64,000 nt of DNA, taken from Hymenobacter sp. DG25A (lineage in GTDB: Bacteria > Bacteroidota > Bacteroidia > Cytophagales > Hymenobacteraceae). Each line of letters opens with the position of its first letter. The stretch's first letter is position 1. Made by a program: the position numbers and the translations under genes. Below the pieces are notes generated by a model. The model saw only the letters and a list, made by a program, of their open reading frames with translations, made no database searches and was not told the DNA's origin. Positions 52,991 to 63,534 of this stretch are shown piece by piece. Location of the stretch: the NCBI RefSeq assembly GCF_001280305.1, contig NZ_CP012623.1:434001-498000 (forward strand), written 5' to 3'.

Positions 52991-55792
52991 TTAGCGGTTA
53001 TAGAAAGAGCGGTTGCGGCTCAGTTTCAGGTCCTGCAGCAACGATGATTTGGCCGCAATGGTAACCGAGTAGCCCTGGCGCTGCCCAAACGGAATCCAGC
53101 TGCCGCTGATTTCCCAGCAGTGCAGGTCCCGGTAGAAATCCAGGGAGGTATAGCTTACTTCCTTATGGCGGAAGTCGTAGCCGCTGTTGTAGCCAAAGCG
53201 GAGCTTATCGGTCAGTTTTACGGTGCCGTTTACGCTGAGGGTAACGGTGGTAAGGGAGGAGGTGGTCTTCTCGCCGGCGCGGGGAAGTACCGGGGGCTGG
53301 TTGAAGTAGCTGGCCGAGAAGGAGGTATTCAGCGTCCAGGGGATGCTGAAATCAACATAGTCCTCGTACGGAGTAGCATTCTGGGGCTGGCCCAGCACCG
53401 GCGTGTTGTTGGGGGCCAGGTTGCTCTTCTGATTTGATTTCCGCTGCTCAGGGTTAAACTGATAAGTGATGGACAGGTTAGCGGCCGTGATACGCGCCAG
53501 CCGCCATTTGCTTTGCTGAAAAAGGAACTGGTTCAGGCGGCGGTTGGTGCTGTCGCGCTGGTAGGCGTCAAAAATACCGTCCATCTGAAAGTTCAGCTTG
53601 CGGGCAATCTGGGTGCGGAAGCTGCCCCGGATCAAGCCCAGCTTGAATTCCGGCGCCTCAAAGTCGTAAGTAGTACCAAAGTCCAGCCCATCAATCAGGC
53701 TTACTTTCTCAAACGGGGTGTTGCCGGTGGTATCCTTCTTGGCCCGTACTTTCATTTCCAGCTGGTTCTGCAGGCGGAAGGAGAGGAGATTAGATGTTCG
53801 GCCACCGGGCACGCCCGCGCCAAAGCCCTCAAACCGGGATATGCTTTGGATACCCAAGAGTCGGCCATTCCCGTCCCGCAGGTCCAGAAAATCTGTGTCC
53901 CCATCATACAATTTATCACTGCTTAGATAATCGGGGGAGTGGCTGTAGCTGATAGAGGGCGAAATTTTATGCCGTATAGCCTCCACCTTCTTACCCTTGA
54001 TTACATATAAGCCATAGATGTTGGTAGAGGCAGAAGCACCAAGGGCGTAGTTATACACCATACCAAAGCCCGTAGTATCAATGCGTACGGCCCGAGCCAA
54101 AGGATCATACTTGTAATCGAGTTTCTTGTTGTACCAAATTAGCCCGTAGCTTACAGAAGGGGAGAGGCTGATGTGCTTCAGCAAGGTGTAGCTACCCAGC
54201 GAGATACCAAAATTATGGCGTACGCTGGATTCCGCGTTGCGAAACAGGTCGCCTACATTTGCAATGTTTACCGGAATGCGGCGGCCCTGGCTGGTACCAC
54301 CAATCAGGGGAATGCTGGTGCCGTCTATGGTTAGCTGCCGGGCCTTCTCCACGTTGGTCAGGCGGTTTTGGCCCTGCAGGTCGTAGCTCAGGGAGAACTG
54401 CTCATAAAAGCGGCCCCGGGGCGCCAGGCCCAGCCATTCGTACGGGTATTGCCGCGCTACGCCCAGGGTAAAGTCGGGCAGGGTCACATTCATTTCGCCG
54501 GTGCCCGTATTCTGGCTCTGGCTGGCCTGGATGGAGTAGTTGAAAGGTGAGTTGCGAATCACCTTGGAATACCCAATGTTGGACTGATAGGTGGAGGAAA
54601 GGTACCGTTGGGTATCAAAGCTGTTGAGCACATTGTAGGCCTGGCTGCCCAGACTCACGCTGGCCCGGAACTGCCCGCCACCCGGGCGCGACTGTGGCGA
54701 GTGGTTCCAGCTAACCCAAAAGGTGCGTGGCGAGGGCGGACGAGTATAGGGCTGGTCCAGACTAACAGCTGAGGAGCGCAGAATCTGGCTTTCCGGGCGC
54801 TGGCTGAAGGTGGCATTGAAGGAGCCGGTATAGGAGTAGCGCTTGCGGTATTGTACATCGGCCGTGGCGCCCCAGCCGCCAAACTGGTCGGCGGCGCCGG
54901 AGTAGACTTCTCCCGTCAGGCGCACGCCTACATAATCACTGGCGGCCCAGTAGTAGCCGCCGTTACGAAGGAAAAAGCCGCGGTCGGTGGTTTGGCCAAA
55001 GGTGGGCAGTATCAGCCCGGAGGCCCGCTTTTTACCGGGTGTAGGGAAGTAGCCAAACAGAAAGCCCAAGGGCGTGGGAATGTCGCCAATCACCAGGTTG
55101 AAGGGGCCCGTCACCACTTTCTCGCGGGGAATCACCTTCATTTTGCTGGCATTGATGTAGAAGTGCGGGTGCTCTAGGTTGCAGGTGGTGTAGCTGCCAT
55201 TGCGCCCAAATACTTCGTTCAGGGCATTTTTCTTCACTACCTCGGCGTGCACGTAGCCCTCGCCCTGCTGGGTTACAGCATCGGCAATCTTGCCTTTCTT
55301 GGTTTTGAAGTTGTAGGCAATGCGCCCGGCCTGATAGGTCTGGTCTTTGTCTTTGAAAATGGGGCGGCCCTTTATTTTTCCGGTTGAGTCGGGGGCGCCT
55401 TCAGCCGTGAGCAGATTCTTTTTGTAATCAATGGAAATACGGGCGGCTTCCAGAGACAAGGTGCCATAATCAATCTTGGCTTTGGTGTACAAATGTGCTA
55501 CCCGCTCCTGCACATCAAACTGAATAGAATCCTGGGCTACGTAGTGTATGGTGGTCTCAATATTCCCCTTGGGAGCCGCCGATACGCGCAACGAGTCGCC
55601 GGTCTGGGACGTACGGGCGGTATCCAGCGCTACCTGCACCGGCCGCGGCACGGACTTTGTCAAAGGCCTGCGCTGTCCCCATGCGTTGCCCATAAGCCCC
55701 AGCCACAGGCTCAGGAACAATAGTAGGGACACTACGGGCCGCCCGGATAGGCGGAAGAAGTATAAGTTATAATTCGGCGCTATCGGGGCCAC
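52991..55792 (-). CDS. lptD: LptD-like LPS assembly outer-membrane protein
   Basis: 933 aa, GTG start at 55792, signal peptide ending ~residue 39 (LLLFLSLWLGLMGNAWGQ). An N-terminal OstA/LptA-type beta-jellyroll (~80-220; IQFDVQERVAHLYTKAKIDYG, ISIDYKKNLLTAEGAPD) is followed by a large C-terminal barrel (~250-930) with FGYFPTPGKKRASGLILPTFGQTTDRGFFLRNGGYYWAASDYVGVRLTGEVYS. This is the LptD arrangement that inserts LPS into the outer leaflet. The divergent amidase gene starts within ~70 nt, and an exact TACCTTTG -7 element for lptD lies at 55824-55831. Confidence 0.9.
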   Translation of the reverse strand: MAPIAPNYNLYFFRLSGRPVVSLLLFLSLWLGLMGNAWGQRRPLTKSVPRPVQVALDTARTSQTGDSLRVSAAPKGNIETTIHYVAQDSIQFDVQERVAHLYTKAKIDYGTLSLEAARISIDYKKNLLTAEGAPDSTGKIKGRPIFKDKDQTYQAGRIAYNFKTKKGKIADAVTQQGEGYVHAEVVKKNALNEVFGRNGSYTTCNLEHPHFYINASKMKVIPREKVVTGPFNLVIGDIPTPLGFLFGYFPTPGKKRASGLILPTFGQTTDRGFFLRNGGYYWAASDYVGVRLTGEVYSGAADQFGGWGATADVQYRKRYSYTGSFNATFSQRPESQILRSSAVSLDQPYTRPPSPRTFWVSWNHSPQSRPGGGQFRASVSLGSQAYNVLNSFDTQRYLSSTYQSNIGYSKVIRNSPFNYSIQASQSQNTGTGEMNVTLPDFTLGVARQYPYEWLGLAPRGRFYEQFSLSYDLQGQNRLTNVEKARQLTIDGTSIPLIGGTSQGRRIPVNIANVGDLFRNAESSVRHNFGISLGSYTLLKHISLSPSVSYGLIWYNKKLDYKYDPLARAVRIDTTGFGMVYNYALGASASTNIYGLYVIKGKKVEAIRHKISPSISYSHSPDYLSSDKLYDGDTDFLDLRDGNGRLLGIQSISRFEGFGAGVPGGRTSNLLSFRLQNQLEMKVRAKKDTTGNTPFEKVSLIDGLDFGTTYDFEAPEFKLGLIRGSFRTQIARKLNFQMDGIFDAYQRDSTNRRLNQFLFQQSKWRLARITAANLSITYQFNPEQRKSNQKSNLAPNNTPVLGQPQNATPYEDYVDFSIPWTLNTSFSASYFNQPPVLPRAGEKTTSSLTTVTLSVNGTVKLTDKLRFGYNSGYDFRHKEVSYTSLDFYRDLHCWEISGSWIPFGQRQGYSVTIAAKSSLLQDLKLSRNRSFYNR

Positions 55793-55823
55793 GTAGTTTT
55801 TTCGTTTATTTTGTGGCAGTATG

Positions 55824-55831
55824 CAAAGGTA
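55824..55831 (-). promoter_or_regulatory. -7 element of lptD
   Basis: TACCTTTG on the minus strand, exact TAnnTTTG match ~32 nt before the lptD start; it would lie inside the amidase coding region if that gene began at 55813. A weaker divergent element TTATTTTG (55806-55813) faces the amidase gene. Confidence 0.45.
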
Positions 55832-55860
55832 GCGCGTTGCTCCTCCAACTAACGAACTCT

Positions 55861-56679
55861 GTGCGGAATATTGTCGCTCTTGGTACTGTAGGCCTGATGC
55901 TCCTCACCGGCAGCCCGGCTCCTTCAGCTTCTTCCTCGTTTCCTGCCTCGGCCAGCCGCCACACGCAGCGCTATAAGCTACGCACCGTGGTACTGGATGC
56001 CGGACATGGCGGGAAAGACCGTGGCTGCGCCGGCGTGAAAGCCCGCGAGGCCGATGTTTCTTTGAAGCTGATTCTGGAACTGGGCCGGCAGATAGAAGAG
56101 AATATGCCGGATGTAAAAGTAGTATACACCCGCAAAACAGATGTATTTGTAGAGCTGGCCGACCGGGCCGGCATTGCCAATAAGCATAATGCGGATCTGT
56201 TTATCAGTATTCACTGCAATGCCGGGCCTTCCGTAGCGCATGGTACGGAGGTCTGGACGATGGGGCCGCACAAGACGGATGCCAACCTGGGCGTAGCCAA
56301 GCGGGAAAACGCCGTAATCCTGCAGGAAGACAATTATCAGGAGCGCTACAACGGCTTCGATCCGCACTCCCCGCAGAGCCATATTCTGTTTTCTCTGTTT
56401 CAAAGCGCGTATATGGTTAACAGTATTCGGTTTGCCCAGAAAGTAGATCAGCAGTTTCGTACTGCCGTGCGCCGGCCCAGCAGGGGCGTAAAGCAGGCAG
56501 GTTTTCTGGTGCTCTGGAAAACGGCCATGCCCTCCGTGCTCATTGAAGCCGGCTTCCTCACGAACCCCGGCGAAGAGCGGTATCTGAACGATAAATCCGG
56601 ACAGTCGTATATGGCCTCGGGTGTCTACCGGGCCTTCAAAGAATACAAACAGGAGCTGGAGGCAACTACCGCCGACTAA
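55861..56679 (+). CDS. N-acetylmuramoyl-L-alanine amidase (Amidase_3)
   Basis: 272 aa from the GTG at 55861, which begins a good signal peptide (MRNIVALGTVGLMLLTGSPAPSA if GTG is Met). An earlier GTG at 55813 would add residues without a sensible n-region and would cover the lptD -7 element. Amidase_3 fold: RTVVLDAGHGGKDRGCAG (zinc His), then KVVYTRKTDVFVELADRAGIANKHNADLFISIHCNAGPS (zinc ligands), and SVLIEAGFLTNPGEERYL (catalytic Glu). It removes stem peptides in wall turnover or division. Upstream of MlaD, possibly co-transcribed. Confidence 0.9.
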   Translation: MRNIVALGTVGLMLLTGSPAPSASSSFPASASRHTQRYKLRTVVLDAGHGGKDRGCAGVKAREADVSLKLILELGRQIEENMPDVKVVYTRKTDVFVELADRAGIANKHNADLFISIHCNAGPSVAHGTEVWTMGPHKTDANLGVAKRENAVILQEDNYQERYNGFDPHSPQSHILFSLFQSAYMVNSIRFAQKVDQQFRTAVRRPSRGVKQAGFLVLWKTAMPSVLIEAGFLTNPGEERYLNDKSGQSYMASGVYRAFKEYKQELEATTAD

Positions 56680-56744
56680 ATACTGTTCCGTAGTCAGATT
56701 ACCCGTTTCTCGCCTGCCCACGCTCCCAATACTACCTTACCAAC

Positions 56745-57788
56745 GTGTCGAAAGAAATTAAAGTAGCCCTGCTGGCCATTGCGGCCCTAGCGTTGTTGTT
56801 TGTGGGGTTTAGGTTCCTGAAAGGCAGCAATATTCTCTCTTCCAACCGCACCTACTACGCCAAGTACGACAACGTAGACGGCCTGACCGTGGGCAACCCG
56901 GTTTTACTGAATGGCGTGCAGGTAGGCCAGGTAAAGGAAATGCAGCTGCTGCCGGAAGAAAAAAACCACATCAAAGTATCCATTGAGCTGGGCAAAAACA
57001 TTGTGGTAGGCGACTCCACCGTGGCCAGCCTGTCGGGCTCTTTGCTGGGTTCCAAAACCATTACCCTGTTTATGGGTAAGAATTCTAAAGTGTATGAGGG
57101 CGGAGAAGAGCTGCGCTCCTACACCGTGGCCAGCATTACCGATGCTTTCCAGGCCCGCGCCCTTCCCGTGCTGGGCACCGTCGATTCCACGCTCATCAAG
57201 ATCAACAGCTTCCTGAACAAGGATGCCAAGAAGAGCATTCAGGCTACGCTGCTGAACGCCGAGGGCACCTCCGCCGAGCTGCAGAAAATGCTGGTGGCCA
57301 ACCAATCCAACATCAACCAGATTACACGAAACATGGCCCAGCTTACGCAGGCCCTGAACGTTACCTCCCGCAAGATTGACCGCATTGCCGCCAACTTCGG
57401 CCAGCTCAGCGACTCTCTGCGGGTTGCGCCTGTGGGCCCCGCCCTGCGCAACCTGAATGCCACCGTAACGGAAGCGCAAACGGCCATGAAATCCCTGAAC
57501 CAGTCCCTGAGCCAGTCGAAAGGCTCTTTGGGCAAGCTCATCAACGACGATTCGCTGTACACCAACCTCAATGCTACCTCCGCCTCGGCCAATGCGCTGC
57601 TGGTGGATCTGAAAGCTAACCCCAAGCGCTACGTGCACTTCTCGGTGTTTGGCGGGGGTGGTAAAGAAAAAACCAAGAAGGAAATAGAGCAGAAACCCGG
57701 CGGCGAGCTGAAAATCGAAACCAAAACCGTGGAAAGCTCTACCCAGCCCCTGGCACCTACTGATACAGCAGTAACCCCTAAAAACTAA
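56745..57788 (+). CDS. MlaD/MCE-domain protein
   Basis: 347 aa, GTG start at 56745. One N-terminal membrane anchor (VALLAIAALALLFVGFRFLKGSN), an MCE domain (~35-120; TYYAKYDNVDGLTVGNPVLLNGVQVGQV, STVASLSGSLLGSKTITLFMG) and a long helical region (~150-290; AELQKMLVANQSNINQITRNMAQLTQALNV). It is the substrate-binding subunit of an MCE lipid-transport complex, working with MlaE/MlaF-type partners not in this window. The order LptD, amidase, MlaD links it to outer-membrane assembly. Terminator directly after. Confidence 0.9.
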   Translation: MSKEIKVALLAIAALALLFVGFRFLKGSNILSSNRTYYAKYDNVDGLTVGNPVLLNGVQVGQVKEMQLLPEEKNHIKVSIELGKNIVVGDSTVASLSGSLLGSKTITLFMGKNSKVYEGGEELRSYTVASITDAFQARALPVLGTVDSTLIKINSFLNKDAKKSIQATLLNAEGTSAELQKMLVANQSNINQITRNMAQLTQALNVTSRKIDRIAANFGQLSDSLRVAPVGPALRNLNATVTEAQTAMKSLNQSLSQSKGSLGKLINDDSLYTNLNATSASANALLVDLKANPKRYVHFSVFGGGGKEKTKKEIEQKPGGELKIETKTVESSTQPLAPTDTAVTPKN

Positions 57789-57815
57789 GCTGTCTGTCAT
57801 TTTTGACTACTTTTG

Positions 57816-57842
57816 AAATCCGCCTTCGGGCGGATTTTTTTC
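57816..57842 (+). terminator. Terminator after the MlaD gene
   Basis: AAATCCGCC, UUCG tetraloop, GGCGGATTT, then T-run. A textbook intrinsic terminator. Confidence 0.9.
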
Positions 57843-57893
57843 GTTTCTCCCCCGCCCGTTTCCGCTTCTTTTACCTCCCCACTTCCCACCCGC

Positions 57894-59522
<1,629 letters not shown>

Positions 59523-59570
59523 GGAATCAATAACAAAACAACTAAATTCAACTCTACCATCTCCAACCCT

Positions 59571-60137
59571 ATGGCATTTTTCTCTCAGGAACAACTCGAA
59601 AAAATGGGCTTCAGGGCCCTAGGAAAAAACGTACTGCTTTCGGATAAAGCTGCTGTTTATGGGGCTAAAAATATATCCATCGGTGACAATAGCCGCATCG
59701 ATGATTTTTGCATTATGTCAGCTGGCGCGGGCGGTATAGTCATTGGCCGACACGTACACATTGCCTGTTATGTCTCCCTAATTGGGCAAGCCACTATTAC
59801 TATAGAAGATTTTGCCGGTCTTTCCGGTAAAACCAGTGTGTATTCCAGCTCAGACGATTTTTCTGGTAACTACCTGACTGGTCCTACTGTGCACTCTGAT
59901 TTCACTAATGTATCGCATAAGTCAGTGCATATTGGCAAACATGTCATCGTTGGAGCTGGATGTATCATTTTGCCCGGTGTCACGATAGGCGAAGGCAGCG
60001 CGTTAGGAGCCATGTCGTTGGCAAACAGAAACTGCGAAGCCTTTGGCATTTATTCAGGTTCGCCGGCTCGCTTGGTGAAACAAAGGGAGAAGAAAATGCT
60101 ACAATTGGAACAAGCTTTTCTGACTTCAGGTAAATAG
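59571..60137 (+). CDS. Hexapeptide-repeat acyltransferase (WbbJ/CatB-like)
   Basis: 188 aa. Left-handed beta-helix repeats: LLSDKAAVYGAKNISIGDNSRID, IVIGRHVHIACYVSLIGQATI, HIGKHVIVGAGCIILPGVTIGEGS. The acetyl-CoA-dependent O-acetyltransferase group uses a His at such an imidazole-rich loop. It probably acetylates a sugar, for instance in O-antigen or capsule. Its base composition appears lower in GC than the neighbouring carboxylase, which suggests acquisition, and it separates the carboxylase and hydratase genes. Confidence 0.85.
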   Translation: MAFFSQEQLEKMGFRALGKNVLLSDKAAVYGAKNISIGDNSRIDDFCIMSAGAGGIVIGRHVHIACYVSLIGQATITIEDFAGLSGKTSVYSSSDDFSGNYLTGPTVHSDFTNVSHKSVHIGKHVIVGAGCIILPGVTIGEGSALGAMSLANRNCEAFGIYSGSPARLVKQREKKMLQLEQAFLTSGK

Positions 60138-60169
60138 AAATAAAACATCACACATTGATATAACCTATT

Positions 60170-60952
60170 ATGATCAATTCAGAAAATTTGTTTGTTGACG
60201 TGAAGGAAAACGGGGTGATGATAGTTGCCGTCAACCGTCCTGCCAAAATGAACGCACTGAATATTGAAACCCTACGAGAATTAGAAGAGTGCTTTCGCTC
60301 AGCGGCGCAGGATGCACAGGTACGCGCTATCATGGTGACCGGTATGGGAGAAAAAGCCTTCGTGGCTGGGGCCGATATTTCGGAAATCGCTGCTCTATCG
60401 TCGGCTGATAGCCGCGAGTTTGTGGAGCGCGGTCAGGCCGTATTTCGCCTGATTGAACAATGCCACAAGCCTGTGATAGCTGCCGTGAATGGCTTTGCTC
60501 TAGGCGGCGGCTGTGAGTTGGCGATGGCATGCCACCTTCGCGTAGGTAGCAACAAAGCCGTGTTTGGGCTTCCGGAAGTGAGCTTGGGCATTATACCTGG
60601 CTATGGAGGGACCCAGCGCTTAGCCCAGATTGTAGGTAAAGGCAAGGCCCTCGAAATCATGCTGACCGGTGACTTCATCAAAGCGGAGGAAGCCTACCGT
60701 ATCAGCTTACTCAACGTGCTGGTAACACCGGAGCAACTGATGCCCCGCTGCTATGAGCTGATTGAACGGATTCTGTCCCGGGCTCCTGTGGCCGTTGCTA
60801 TGGTTTTACAAGCTGTAGATACCTTCTACACCCATCCGGCTGGCTTCGCCTCCGAGATAGATGGCTTCGTGACTTGTTGCGAAACCACCGATTTCCGGGA
60901 AGGTACCAACGCTTTTATGGAAAAGCGCCAGCCGGTATTTACAGGAGTTTAA
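60170..60952 (+). CDS. Enoyl-CoA hydratase/isomerase family protein
   Basis: 260 aa crotonase fold. AFVAGADISEIAALSS (oxyanion hole), GFALGGGCELAMACHLRVGSNKAVFGLPEVSLGIIPGYGGTQRLAQIVGKGKALEIMLTG, with the two catalytic acidic positions in GGGCELAMA and GLPEVSLGIIPG. It hydrates 2-enoyl-CoA to 3-hydroxyacyl-CoA. Together with an MCC-type carboxylase it fits branched-chain amino acid catabolism, where 3-methylglutaconyl-CoA is hydrated next. It begins 32 nt after the acyltransferase. Confidence 0.93.
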   Translation: MINSENLFVDVKENGVMIVAVNRPAKMNALNIETLRELEECFRSAAQDAQVRAIMVTGMGEKAFVAGADISEIAALSSADSREFVERGQAVFRLIEQCHKPVIAAVNGFALGGGCELAMACHLRVGSNKAVFGLPEVSLGIIPGYGGTQRLAQIVGKGKALEIMLTGDFIKAEEAYRISLLNVLVTPEQLMPRCYELIERILSRAPVAVAMVLQAVDTFYTHPAGFASEIDGFVTCCETTDFREGTNAFMEKRQPVFTGV

Positions 60953-61088
60953 GCAAATAATAAGAAAAATATATCAGCTTCGATAGCAACTCGTCAGCTT
61001 AAAAATAAAAGGTGATGTGCGAATTTCATCTTAATTTAAAGAAATACAACATGCTGGTATTTTTAAGCATCGAACTTGATAGCTTAAG

Positions 61089-61490
61089 ATGAAAGCAAAA
61101 CTGGTCATGACCCTGAGCGCGGCAGCGCTTGCACTGGCAGGCCTCAGCCTGACGTTTCTGCCCGATGAAATAGCCCGGCTGAGTGGTATTGGCCAAGCCC
61201 CGGTTATAAATGTTCTGCTGCAGATACTGGGTGCGCTTCACTTCGCCTTTGCCATGCTGAACTGGATGACGAAGGGCAGCCGGATTGGTGGTATCTACAA
61301 CCGACCTATTGCGCTGGCCAACTTTGCGCACTTTTTTATGGTAGCGCTGGCGTTGCTGAAAGCCCTAATCAGCAACCCGCAACTGCCTGCTGGTCTGTGG
61401 CTGGTAGCGGGCGTATATACTATTTTCGCAGTGCTTTTCAGCCTGATATTATTTTGGCATCCGCTGGCCGAGCCGGAAGTTTCGGTGTAA
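61089..61490 (+). CDS. Small integral membrane protein
   Basis: 133 aa with four hydrophobic segments (~5-22, 35-55, 75-92, 105-125): LVMTLSAAALALAGLSLTF, VLLQILGALHFAFAMLNW, FAHFFMVALALLKALI, VAGVYTIFAVLFSLILF. No family recognised with confidence. The start codon is preceded by a weak -7 candidate, TATTTTTA, near 61058. Its stop is 22 nt before the GNAT gene, so they likely form an operon. Confidence 0.75.
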   Translation: MKAKLVMTLSAAALALAGLSLTFLPDEIARLSGIGQAPVINVLLQILGALHFAFAMLNWMTKGSRIGGIYNRPIALANFAHFFMVALALLKALISNPQLPAGLWLVAGVYTIFAVLFSLILFWHPLAEPEVSV

Positions 61491-61512
61491 CGCAACGCAT
61501 TAAAACCTGCTG

Positions 61513-61977
61513 ATGATTACCCTACGTCGAACAACCTCTGACAACCCCGATTTCCGGGAACTGGTGGCGCTACTGGACCACGATTTAGCCGTGCGCGACG
61601 GCGACGACCATGCCTTCTATGTCCAGTACAACAAGCTGGTGGCCATCAACCATGTGGTAGTAGCTTACCTGGCTGATAAGGCAGTAGGCTGCGGCGCTTT
61701 CAAGGAATATGAAGCCGGGCAGGTAGAGGTGAAGCGCATGTTTGTGCGCCCGGAATACCGGGGACAGGGCATTGCCGGTGCCGTGTTGGCTGAGTTGGAA
61801 CAGTGGGCCCGGGAGCTAAACTACGCCGCCTGCGTGTTGGAAACCGGTAAACAGCAGCCCGAGGCCATCCGCCTCTACGAGAAAAGCGGCTACGCCTACA
61901 TCCCCAACTACGGGCAGTATGCAGGCGTGGACAACAGCGTGTGCATGAAGAAAGGGCTGGCTACGACGCAGGTTTAA
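61513..61977 (+). CDS. GNAT N-acetyltransferase
   Basis: 154 aa. Acetyl-CoA binding motif A in VEVKRMFVRPEYRGQGIAGAVLAELEQWARELNYAACVLETG (R-x-x-G-Q-G-I-A), then EAIRLYEKSGYAYIPNYGQYAGVDNSVCMKKGL as the C-terminal beta arm. It transfers acetyl to an amine of a small molecule or protein; the target is unknown. Cytosolic. Same strand as the small membrane protein, probably the same transcript. Confidence 0.9.
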   Translation: MITLRRTTSDNPDFRELVALLDHDLAVRDGDDHAFYVQYNKLVAINHVVVAYLADKAVGCGAFKEYEAGQVEVKRMFVRPEYRGQGIAGAVLAELEQWARELNYAACVLETGKQQPEAIRLYEKSGYAYIPNYGQYAGVDNSVCMKKGLATTQV

Positions 61978-62015
61978 GCTTTAGGCCGTCAGGAGGCTGA
62001 ACTCCCATTGCCGGC

Positions 62016-62375
62016 TTAAGCTAGCCGCAGCCATGCTTCCAGATCGGCAGGAATAGGCATGGGTTGTTCGGCGGGCACGTTGGCGCCGCCCGTGTTGCCA
62101 ATGGGTACCCGACCCACTAAAGAACCCAGAAAGCCCAGCATAACCCGCGGAATTTGGCCCAGCACTTCGCGCACGCTGCCGATGCGCAGGCCATGGCGCA
62201 GCATCAGCAGGTGCACCTGGGTGTGCGGGAAAGCCCACCGCTGCCCCAGAACATGGGCGCGCTCCAAATGATGAAAGGCCATGGCAGGTTCCTGGCGCAG
62301 ATAAGCGGCGCGAGCCGCTGCAAGCTCGGTGTAGTAAGGAGGCCGCAAAACGGCGGGGAGAAAAAGTGTAGCCAT
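62016..62375 (-). CDS. DUF3703 protein
   Basis: 119 aa. Family pattern: AYLRQEPAMAFHHLERAHVLGQRWAFPHTQVHLLMLRHGLR, REVLGQIPRVMLG, RVPIGNTGGANVP, QPMPIPADLEAWL. The pattern NTGGANV...PMPIP is diagnostic. Function unknown; homologues are found next to metal-resistance genes in Proteobacteria, but not here. Soluble; the helical N-terminal half suggests a TPR-like repeat. The gene converges with the GNAT gene, 38 nt apart. Confidence 0.88.
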   Translation of the reverse strand: MATLFLPAVLRPPYYTELAAARAAYLRQEPAMAFHHLERAHVLGQRWAFPHTQVHLLMLRHGLRIGSVREVLGQIPRVMLGFLGSLVGRVPIGNTGGANVPAEQPMPIPADLEAWLRLA

Positions 62376-62641
62376 AAGGAAGGCAAGTTGTAGGCAGAAG
62401 ACCAGCTTTTGAGGCCGCCAGTTGCCCTGGTAATGGGGTAGAAGTAGCCTTTGGGCGTTTCACCCCCAACAGGTCAACTGTTGATTCTTCAGCCGGGGAA
62501 ATGCAGAAAAAGTGAACATTCGGTAGCTTCTGCCGTGTTACAAGCTGGTAACCGGCGGTAGAAACCCGCGCCGGTTGCGTTAATTTGCAGCTCCTTATGC
62601 TATTTCTACTCCGCCGCTCTACAGCCCCTACGCCCTAAGCT
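62376..62641 (+). other. Intergenic region upstream of the SirB1-like gene
   Basis: 266 nt without a gene. It contains an 8-bp hairpin (AACCGGCG/CGCCGGTT, 62550-62576) without a U-run and a weak -7 candidate TTAATTTG near 62580. Confidence 0.5.
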
Positions 62642-63529
62642 TTGACAAACAAAGAAATAAAAGCGCTTATCTCCCTGCTCGACGACCCGGAAATTGCGCC
62701 CGATATTCAGGCCAAGATCCAGACCCTGGGGGAGAGTATAGTCCCGTTTCTGGAAGAATCGTGGGAGGAGACTCTGGACCCGGCGCAGCAGCAGCGGATC
62801 GAGGACCTGATTCACCACCTGCAGTTTGAGGGCTTGCAGCAGCGCCTGCGGGTGTGGCGCGACTCCGGTGGCGAAAACCTGCTGGAAGGTATGTGGCTGC
62901 TCAACAGCTACCAGTATCCCGATGCCGACCTGCAGGCCCTGAACCGGGCCATTGAGCAGCTGCGCTTTGAGGCCTGGACCATGATGAAGCCCAACCTGCA
63001 CCCCGCCGATCAGGTGCAGGTGCTAAATTATGTGCTCTTCAAAACCCACAAATTCGCGGCCAATACCCAGAACTTTCACTCGCCGGCCAACTCCATGCTG
63101 CATCTGGTGCTGGAAACCCGGCGCGGCAATCCGCTTACGCTGTGCGTTATCTACCTGCTGGTGGCCCAGCGGCTGCACCTGCCGGTATATGGCGTAAACC
63201 TGCCCAACCTGTTTGTGCTCACTTTTCAGCCCACGCTGCCTACCATTGAGCCTTTCTACATCAACTGCTATAACCGCGGCCTGATTCTGTCTCGCACCGA
63301 TATTGAGCACTACATTGCCCAGCTCAACCTCACGGCCAATGACATGTTCTTCGAGCCCTGCTCGCACATTGATATTGTGCGCCGGGCATTACGGAACTTG
63401 GCCGTAAGCTTTGAAAAGATGCAGGAGCCGCGCAAAGCCGGCGAAGTAAGCCAGCTGCTGGCTATCCTGATGGAAGAAGACAAGCAGTCTATCGACTCAG
63501 AACCCGAAGAAGAAGGAGAGCAGGAGTAA
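62642..63529 (+). CDS. SirB1/transglutaminase-like protein
   Basis: 295 aa. TTG start at 62642: an in-frame TAA lies just upstream and the next ATG is ~90 codons in, so TTG is forced. An N-terminal helical HEAT-like region (~1-110) is followed by a transglutaminase-like core: ETRRGNPLTLCVIYLLVAQRLHLPVYGVNLPNLFVL. Cys is present (TLC), but where related proteins such as SirB1 often have Gly-His-Phe, here it reads Asn-Leu-Phe, so the enzyme triad may be incomplete. C-terminal part HIDIVRRALRNLAVSFEKMQEPRKAGEVSQLL. Its role is unknown. The end of the gene lies 5 nt before a 31-bp repeat arm. Confidence 0.85.
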   Translation: MTNKEIKALISLLDDPEIAPDIQAKIQTLGESIVPFLEESWEETLDPAQQQRIEDLIHHLQFEGLQQRLRVWRDSGGENLLEGMWLLNSYQYPDADLQALNRAIEQLRFEAWTMMKPNLHPADQVQVLNYVLFKTHKFAANTQNFHSPANSMLHLVLETRRGNPLTLCVIYLLVAQRLHLPVYGVNLPNLFVLTFQPTLPTIEPFYINCYNRGLILSRTDIEHYIAQLNLTANDMFFEPCSHIDIVRRALRNLAVSFEKMQEPRKAGEVSQLLAILMEEDKQSIDSEPEEEGEQE

Positions 63530-63534
63530 TCTCC

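Noticed and set aside
55813..55860. Earlier GTG start for the amidase gene
   Set aside because: Produces an atypical N-terminus and would overlap the exact -7 element of lptD; the GTG at 55861 fits a signal peptide better. Not proven.
60997..61068. 11-bp inverted repeat (GCTTAAAAATA) 51 nt apart upstream of the small membrane protein
   Set aside because: AT-rich, short arms and no further structure; likely chance in an AT-rich gap.
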